Source of the DNA: Melieria omissa
Taxonomy: Eukaryota; Arthropoda; Insecta; Diptera; Ulidiidae
Length of the DNA: 64,000 bases
Reading direction: 5' to 3'
NCBI GenBank assembly: GCA_963971225.1
Contig: OZ020270.1
Span: 24,005,689-24,069,688 of the forward strand
Numbering within the stretch: the stretch's first letter is position 1; the number at the start of each line of letters is the position of its first letter. Made by a program: the position numbers and the translations under genes. The notes beneath the pieces were generated by a model. That model made no database searches, was not told the origin of the DNA, and worked only from the letters and a program-made list of their open reading frames with translations. Of this stretch, positions 58,581-64,000 are shown one piece after another.

Positions 58581-59300
58581 TCACGTAGGCCATGTTGCGG
58601 CCCGTTGTGGTACCAAGTGAAGGACGTGGCTGCCCTTCAAGCTTACACCCCCCCCCCGGGTGTTAGGCAGGAGCCATCCCGATTCCACAATGCATCGGGC
58701 GATGCGGCCGATGCTGGGTCCTGTGAGGTTGGCCAAGCTGCTGAAGAACGGCGCACCCAGCACCCGGAGTCGTCTCCTCGCTAGTGCTGGGCAGTGGCAC
58801 ATCAGGTGCTCGACGCTCTCCTCCTCACTCGCATCATCACAGCTGCGGCAGAAGTCATTGAATGGAAGGCCTAGTCTCCTGGCGTGTGCGCCGATCGTCC
58901 AGTGTCCCGTTAGCACAGAAACTGTGGAATAAATGGAATTCCGACTTAGTCGCAGTAATTCGCGTGTTCTGCCTTGGTTAAGCGACGGCCAGGTTTCTTT
59001 GGAGATCCTACATAGGTTCTCCTCCGTCCAGAGTCGGTTAGCCAGGCAGAAGTAGGCCTGCTTGACCATCAATTTGACGGTCGCAAGGGGGGTGCTACAC
59101 AGCGTAGTAGGAGCTGGATGCAGAGTGCCTTTTCTGGCCAACTCGTCTGCCACACAGTTGCCAGCAATTCCGCTATGCCCCGGGACCCAGCTCAGGTGAA
59201 CCCTAGGATGCTCCGCTATATCATTCAGAGCTGCCCGGCACTCTGCAACCAGTGGTCTCCGCTTGGAAGACACTACAGTGGTCAGGGAGACGAGCAGTAA
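58581..59300 (-). pseudogene. LINE ORF2: RNase H end and zinc-finger-like tail
   Basis: Contains VHLSWVPGHSGIAGN and VADELARKG, the last RNase H motifs, then a tail with the C-x2-C … H-x4-C pattern CRSCDDASEEESVEHLMCHC. A frameshift near 59,290 separates it from the first RNase H part. Confidence 0.88.
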
Positions 59301-59742
59301 TACTGGCCCCTAATTGATAACAGAAAACCGCACATCCGACCCTATTATCGAGTTTAGAGTCGTCCGTGAAGATTTCGATAGCGTTTGGCAGCGGGCGACG
59401 GCCTTCCGTCCAGTCGCTCCTGCTGGGGATCCCTATAGTGAACTTACGCTCAAAGCTAGGGGGAAGGACTATTTAGTCGATATTCGTCGAGGTTGGAAGA
59501 TCCAACCCTAGTATTCTAGAATGGCCTTGGTCCGCTCGTGCCCAACTGCATATGGCATTTAGCCGTGCAGCGGCAATCCTGGCGGACTGCCTAACTAGCA
59601 GATTCGAAGGGGTCCAGTTAAGGATAGCGAAAAGCGCCTTAGTAGGCTTAGAACGAATGGCTCCAGTTATGAGAGTGGCCGCAAGTCTCTTGACTCTATC
59701 GAGCTGCTTCAGGTTAACTCGGCTGGCTGCCGCAGGCCTCTA
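59290..59742 (-). pseudogene. LINE ORF2: RT-RNase H connection with stops
   Basis: Continues the RT frame past a TAG (59740-59742) with LKQLDRVKRLAATLITGAI and past a TAA near 59,480 to EIFTDDSKLDNRVGCAVFCY and VFQAE, which hold the first acidic residues of RNase H. Confidence 0.82.
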
Positions 59743-61635
59743 GACAACAGCACCATAAAGAAGGATAGGCTCTACCACTGTCTCATAAAGCCAAGAAACG
59801 ACGCGTGGCTGGAGCCCCCATCTGGCACCCACCGCCCGTCTACAGCAGTAGATGGCCCTGGAGGCTCTTATTGCCCTTTCAGCAATGTTTGCGCTCCAGG
59901 TGAGCCTAGAATCTAATATCACCCCCAGGTATTTCACCTCCTTGCTCAATTTGAGCGGGGTTCCGTTCAGGGCGGGGAGTCTGAAAGGCGGAACTTTGTA
60001 CTTCCTTGTGAAGAGAACAAGATCCATCTTTTCCGGGTTGGCCGTAAGGCCACAGGAGTTGCTCCATGAGGAGAGGATGTCCAAGAAGTGATTCATCCGC
60101 TCGGAGAGTACACTTGGAAATTTGCCAGCTATGGCTATTGCAACATCGTCGGCATAGGCGACGACCCTGCAGCCAACAGCCGCTAGCTTGACAAGCAGTC
60201 TATTCAGGGTTAGATTCCACAGGAGCGGCGACAGAACGACCCCCTGAGGGGTACCTCTAGTGACTGACCTGCGAATATGCGCCGTTCCTAACGTAGAGTT
60301 AATGAAACGGCTGCTAAGAAGGGCGCTGATGAAATCTACCAATTTACTACCAACGCCAAGTTCAGAAAGAGCCACCCCTATCGCTCGAGGGCAGACATTG
60401 TTGAATGCGCCCTCTATGTCTATAAAAGACACCAGGGTGTACTCCTTGTATGTAAGCGACTTGTCTATATAGTTGACCAGAGAGTGCAATGCAGATTCGA
60501 CTGACCTGCCTCTTGTGTAGGCATGTTGCGAATCCGAGAGAAGAACTGGGTCAATAAGGCTCCTAATGTGGACGTCGAGTATCCACTCGAGGGTCTTTAG
60601 GAGAAAAGATGTCAGACTTATAGGCCTGAAGTCCTTGGCCTTGGCGTGCGAGGTCTTGCCGGCCTTGGGAATGAAGACAACATCCACCTCCCGCCATGGG
60701 AGAGGGATGTGTCCCCATTCCAAACATGCCTTGAAGATCGCAACAAGCCATGGCACCGTCAATTCCGCGCTTTGCTGTAGCTCAGCTGGAATGACGCCGT
60801 CCGGTCCCGGAGATTTAAAAGGCTCTAAGGAGTTAATGGCCCACGTGACCATGGTGCTGTCGATGCGGATGTCCGTTAAGGACCAGGAACGTGGTTCCTC
60901 CGGAAGTACCGCTTCAGCAGAAGTGGAGGTACTCCCCGGAAAGTGCGCGTCTCCTAATACCTCCAGGGTTTCCCCACTGGACTCCGTCCAGTCACCGTTT
61001 GCCTTCTGAATGGTAGTGGGAATAGATGGAGAGTTACTGAGAATCCTGCGAAGTCGGCCGATGTCCGAGACTTTTTCGATACCGCCGCAGAAGGATTCCG
61101 ACGATTCCCTCTTTGCCCTACTGACCTCGTGCTTAAAGGCTCTAAGGTCGGATCTATACGCGTCCCAGGTGTTATACCTCTTGGCCGCGTTGAAGGAGCG
61201 CCTGCATGCACGCTGCAAGCTAGCAATTGTGGCGTTCCACCAGGGTGGTTTTGGCTTTCCCCGGTGGATCCTGGGCTTGCAAGCAGCAGACGAAGCATTA
61301 CTAAGCGAATTAGTAAGAGTTGCCACCGCGGTCTCAATGTCTCCTGGACATAGGAGCCGCGGAGGAGATGCGGTAAGATTAGAAGATAGGATCGAACAGA
61401 AAATCTCCCAATTCGTCCTACGTTTGTTGCGGAAGGGGATCCTGGCCGGTATACTCAGGTCCAGACGGAAGCTGATGTACCGGTGATCGGAGAAGGAGCA
61501 CTCCTCCAGAACACGCCAGTCCCTGACCAGGTGCCCAGAGAGCGCGTTGGTCAGTGTGACGTCCAGGACCTCCCTCCGAGTAGCGGTAAGGAACGTCGGT
61601 TCCCTCCTTCTGTTAACTATACCTAGGTTATTATC
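59743..61635 (-). pseudogene. LINE ORF2: endonuclease end and reverse transcriptase
   Basis: Open for about 630 codons. It starts at NNLGIVNRRREPTF, DVTLTNALSG and the endonuclease motif SDHRYISF, followed by the RT: SPGPDGVIPAEL, FRPISLTSFLLKTLE, FIDIEGAFNN, TRGTPQGVVLSPLLWNL and the catalytic VAYADDVAIA. It ends at a premature TAG. Confidence 0.92.
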
Positions 61636-61649
61636 TACACCTTTTCAAG

Positions 61650-61975
61650 TTCGATTTCAGAAAGTGTAAAATCAATTTCAGAAAGCGTAAAAGCAATTTC
61701 AGAAAGCGTAAATTCAATTTCAGAAAGCGTAAATTCAATTTCAGAAACAAATTTAATTTCAGAAAGCGTAAAAGCAATTTCAGAAAGCGTAAATTCAATT
61801 TCAGAAAGCGTAAATTAAATTTCGGAAAACGTAAATTAAATTTCAGAAACATAAATTCAATTTCAGAAAGCGTAAATTCAATTTTAGAAACATAAATTCA
61901 ATTTCAGAAAGCGTAAATTCAATTTCGGAAAGCGTAAATTCAATTTCAGAAAACGTAAATTCAATTTCAGAGCAA
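61650..61975. repeat. Left subterminal array, 21-bp unit AATTTCAGAAAGCGTAAATTC
   Basis: More than a dozen copies of a unit built on TTTCAGAAAGCGTAAATT, some shortened (TTTCAGAAACATAAATT). Confidence 0.9.
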
Positions 61976-62009
61976 ATGTTGAATTTATTTTGGTTGCCTT
62001 TACACAGAT

Positions 62010-62483
62010 TTGATTTGTTTGGATACCTCTGTGTTTCCTCCGATATCTGCCCTGTACCTGTATATTGACAGGTTGACCAAAAAGGAAATTAAGTCATCAT
62101 GGCGTACCAGGACCGACTGTGGCACCTGCCGGGCACTGTGGCCCTCCCTCTCCTTGACGAAACCACGATTCGTACTGTCCTTGAGTCGTACCTCCATTCG
62201 AAAGCTCGTTGGAGTAATCACCGGACACTGCACTATTGGATCTATGCTTGCCAAATGGCGCCTCTTGTCGGGTGATATCTGCCGTAGCTGTGGAGATGAA
62301 GAAGAAGTAGAAACGATACAACACTTCCTCTGTCACTGCCCGGCTCTCCAGGAACGCCGACTCTGCACTTTGGGGTCAAGGTTCCTGGCAGACCTGGCTT
62401 GCACGGCGAAAGTCGAAATCTCGTATCTGCTCTCCTTCATTATGACGTCGAACTGGTTCCCCTTGATTGAGACTATTGGTTAG
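62010..62483 (+). pseudogene. C-terminal fragment of a different LINE, inside the foldback element
   Basis: Plus-strand frame of 157 codons: WRTRTDCGTCRALWPSLSLT, then LVGVITGHCTIGSMLAKWRL and a zinc-finger-like CRSCGDEEEVETIQHFLCHC. It is homologous to, but clearly diverged from, the tail of the surrounding LINE and in opposite orientation. It retains no RT. Confidence 0.85.
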
Positions 62484-62609
62484 CTCCAGAACACCATAAG
62501 AAGGGATTCACAATAGGCCATTATGGCCTCCGAGTGTACACATGGCTTTCGTACGTAGTTAAAAAATTTGGCAAAGTGCACTTTTCCAAAAACATTTTTT
62601 ATACATTAA

Positions 62610-62911
62610 CACGTTCACGCCGGGGCCGATTTTCATTGTCTTTGCTGTGAGGCGGCGCTGAAATGTATGCTGTGCCTCATCTGGCTTTCATTAAATGTTT
62701 TTAATGAAAATACGTTAAATTTTCATTATTTTAGTTTTCAGCGTCTAATAGCACAATCGAATGCCTCCCACCGGCGGTACGCGTCACCCGATTTGACAAT
62801 CTAGTGCGGGCCACCTGCGATACGCGTCGCCCGATGAGACAATCTAGTGCGGGCCACCCGATGAGACAGTCTAGCGCGGGGCCACCGGTGGCCCGCACCG
62901 GCGTGAACGTG
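62610..62911. mobile_element. piggyBac-type MITE (302 bp)
   Basis: TTAA on both sides (62606-62609, 62912-62915); ends CACGTTCACGCCGG and inverse. GC-rich interior with repeated TCTAGTGCGGGCCACC and CGATGAGACA motifs. Confidence 0.85.
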
Positions 62912-62924
62912 TTAAAGGTAGTTT

Positions 62925-63275
62925 CTGAAATTGAATTCACGTTTTCCGAAATTGAATTTACGCTTTCTGAAATTGAATTTACGGTTTCTGAAATTGAATT
63001 TACGCTTTCTGAAATTGAATTTGTGTTTCTGAAATTGAATTTACGCTTTCCGAAATTGAATTTACGCTTTCTGAAATTGAATTTATGTTTCTGAAATTGA
63101 ATTTACGCTTTCTGAAATTGAATTTATGTTTCTGAAATTGAATTTATGTTTCTGAAATTGAATTTACGCTTTCTGAAATTGAATTTGTGTTTCTGAAATT
63201 GAATTTACGCTTTCTGAAATTGAATTTACGCTTTGTGAAATTGCTTTTACGCTTTCTGAAATCGAACTTGAAAAG
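62925..63275. repeat. Right subterminal array, inverted copies of the 21-bp unit
   Basis: GAAATTGAATTTACGCTTTC units, the inverse of the left array, more than a dozen copies with the same shortened variants. Confidence 0.9.
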
Positions 63276-63281
63276 GTGTAG

Positions 63282-63793
63282 TATAAATTAAAAAATGCGA
63301 CTCACCTCGTTCGTTTTGGTCGCTGCTACCCCAGGCGTCATGGTGGGCGTTGGCGTCCGCCCCAATGATCAGCGGAATGCCCCGTGCACTGGCTGCTGCC
63401 GTAATCTCCCTCAGTGGCCCGTAAGGAGGTGTAGGCCCGTGGTCGTGCGCCATGTAACTGGATACAATCCAGTAGACCTGAGAGTGTATCTCAGCTGCTA
63501 TGACCACGCAGTCCCCGTCGCAGTACCTAGGGAGAAGAGACATTAATAGAGTCCTTTACTAGGGTGCAGGCCCTGATTTTACCTGCGCCATGGTGGGATA
63601 CAGTCCTGTATCCGTTGAGACTGAGCCCTCGAACCCGATCCTCGAAGATCCATGGCTCTTGGACCAGCACAAAGTCCTCCCTGCTGGATGACAGGCGGAA
63701 TAGAAGGGCAGCCGAGGCCGCCTTAGAGTGATGGAGATTAATCTGAAGAATCCCCACCATCTCTAGGAGCGTCGACCACCGTGACGTCGCCAT
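63282..63793 (-). pseudogene. LINE ORF2: N-terminal endonuclease part
   Basis: ATG at 63791-63793. Apurinic-like endonuclease motifs: INLHHSKAA, VLVQEPWIF, then after a frameshift near 63,535 DCVVIAAEI, SSYMAHDHG, GADANAHHDAWGSSDQNERG. The catalytic E (QEPW) and D/N/H (DANAHH, SDxN) are kept. It is cut by the foldback element after GESHFLIY. Confidence 0.9.
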
Positions 63794-64000
63794 CCTCTCT
63801 CCCGACGAATATATCGTCCAGGTCGGACAGCGAGATGTTGTCGTCCTCCGGATCGCCTTCGGTCCTCATCTCCAGGCCTTCGAAGGAGTCGCCGATCAAT
63901 TCTGAAGCGGAGACTACGCTATCGGCGCCATCTTCGGAGGCGGTGTCACGGACGGGAAGCGCCGCAGAAGGCCCCGGTGTTACACCCTGTGGGTTCTGCG
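63738..64000 (-). CDS. LINE ORF1 (Gag-like), C-terminal end, partial
   Basis: Open from the window edge to TAA at 63738-63740: a very acidic tail with EGDPEDDNISLSDLDDIFVG. It overlaps the start of ORF2 by 56 bases in another frame, a usual layout for LINEs that reinitiate or shift between ORFs. The zinc knuckles expected in ORF1 lie outside the window. Confidence 0.8.
   Translation of the reverse strand, partial: QNPQGVTPGPSAALPVRDTASEDGADSVVSASELIGDSFEGLEMRTEGDPEDDNISLSDLDDIFVGREDGDVTVVDAPRDGGDSSD

Larger units (their letters stand above)
61636..63281. mobile_element. Foldback-like element inserted in the LINE endonuclease
   Basis: Inverted ends CTACACCTTTTCAAGTTCG then ATTTCAGAAAG. The flanks share ATA when read on the LINE strand, and removing the element plus one ATA restores the frame (FLIYNNLG). 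Between the ends are two arrays of short repeats in opposite orientation and a centre holding a second LINE fragment and a piggyBac MITE. It resembles FB-type foldback elements in layout. Confidence 0.85.
58551..64000 (-). mobile_element. LINE with endonuclease, RT and RNase H, split by a foldback element
   Basis: Minus strand, running off the window at its 5' side. Order: ORF1 C-terminus, ORF2 endonuclease, [insertion 61636-63281], endonuclease end, reverse transcriptase, RNase H, C-terminal zinc-finger-like motif. RNase H after RT places it in the I/LOA/R1-like assemblage of non-LTR elements. The exact clade is not settled by eye. The 3' end is taken near CTGCCACCGTAACCTAACCTA; no poly(A) tail was seen. 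Confidence 0.88.

Noticed and set aside
61631..61852. Leu/Phe-repeat protein (LRFLKLN units) on the minus strand
   Set aside because: A direct translation of the 21-bp subterminal repeats of the foldback element.

Overview
The window looks like a repeat-rich stretch of a higher-fly genome. It is AT-rich, has short introns with GT/AG borders, a polyglutamine/polyglycine exon, and P, hAT, PIF/Harbinger, piggyBac, Ty3/gypsy and RNase H-bearing LINE elements. A tephritid-like fly is plausible, but nothing here fixes the species. Almost all recognisable coding sequence belongs to transposable elements (TEs), and most of it is broken.

Region 1 (1-31,985) is a tandem array of seven composite units (U0-U6; U0 is entered part-way). 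Each full unit reads, left to right: hAT-1 (transposase C-terminus only), a PIF/Harbinger transposase 5' fragment on the minus strand, a 190-bp hAT MITE, a foldback hAT element (hAT-2), a short spacer, a 240-bp hAT-like MITE (H3), and an AT-rich block with ATCGATAG clusters (block G). Younger insertions mark individual units: element C in U0 and U1, a Harbinger-like MITE in U1 and U4, the 2.4-kb element X in U1, U3 and U4, and an A-tailed retroposon in U0. Shared markers suggest a higher-order arrangement (U3 like U5, U4 like U6, part of U1 like U4). The array ends exactly at H3, whose 8-bp target duplication is intact only there.

Region 2 (32-44.8 kb) is a TE graveyard: a tRNA-Lys-derived pseudogene, a 159-bp hAT MITE, a P-element remnant, a tRNA-derived SINE with 13-bp target duplications, an internally deleted Ty3/gypsy element with a SAP-domain Gag and a tRNA-Leu primer site, and two Harbinger-like elements (TAA duplications) that carry a piggyBac MITE and a hAT element respectively.

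Region 3 (44.8-53 kb) holds the only convincing host gene: three plus-strand exons (about 48,910-48,997; 49,066-49,241; 51,600-52,376) whose phases match across both introns. The second intron hosts a Harbinger derivative and a hAT MITE. Upstream lies a foldback element with GC-rich hairpins and a GC-richer segment that may hold earlier exons.

Region 4 (53-64 kb) contains a 38-bp-period minisatellite, a repeat with internal tandem copies, a nearly full-length but broken P-type transposase gene with a THAP domain, and on the minus strand a long LINE (ORF1 end, endonuclease, reverse transcriptase, RNase H, zinc-finger tail). That LINE is split by a foldback element which itself contains a piece of a second LINE and a piggyBac MITE.

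All boundaries come from reading terminal repeats, target duplications and unit-to-unit comparison by eye. No identity percentages were computed and no database was searched.
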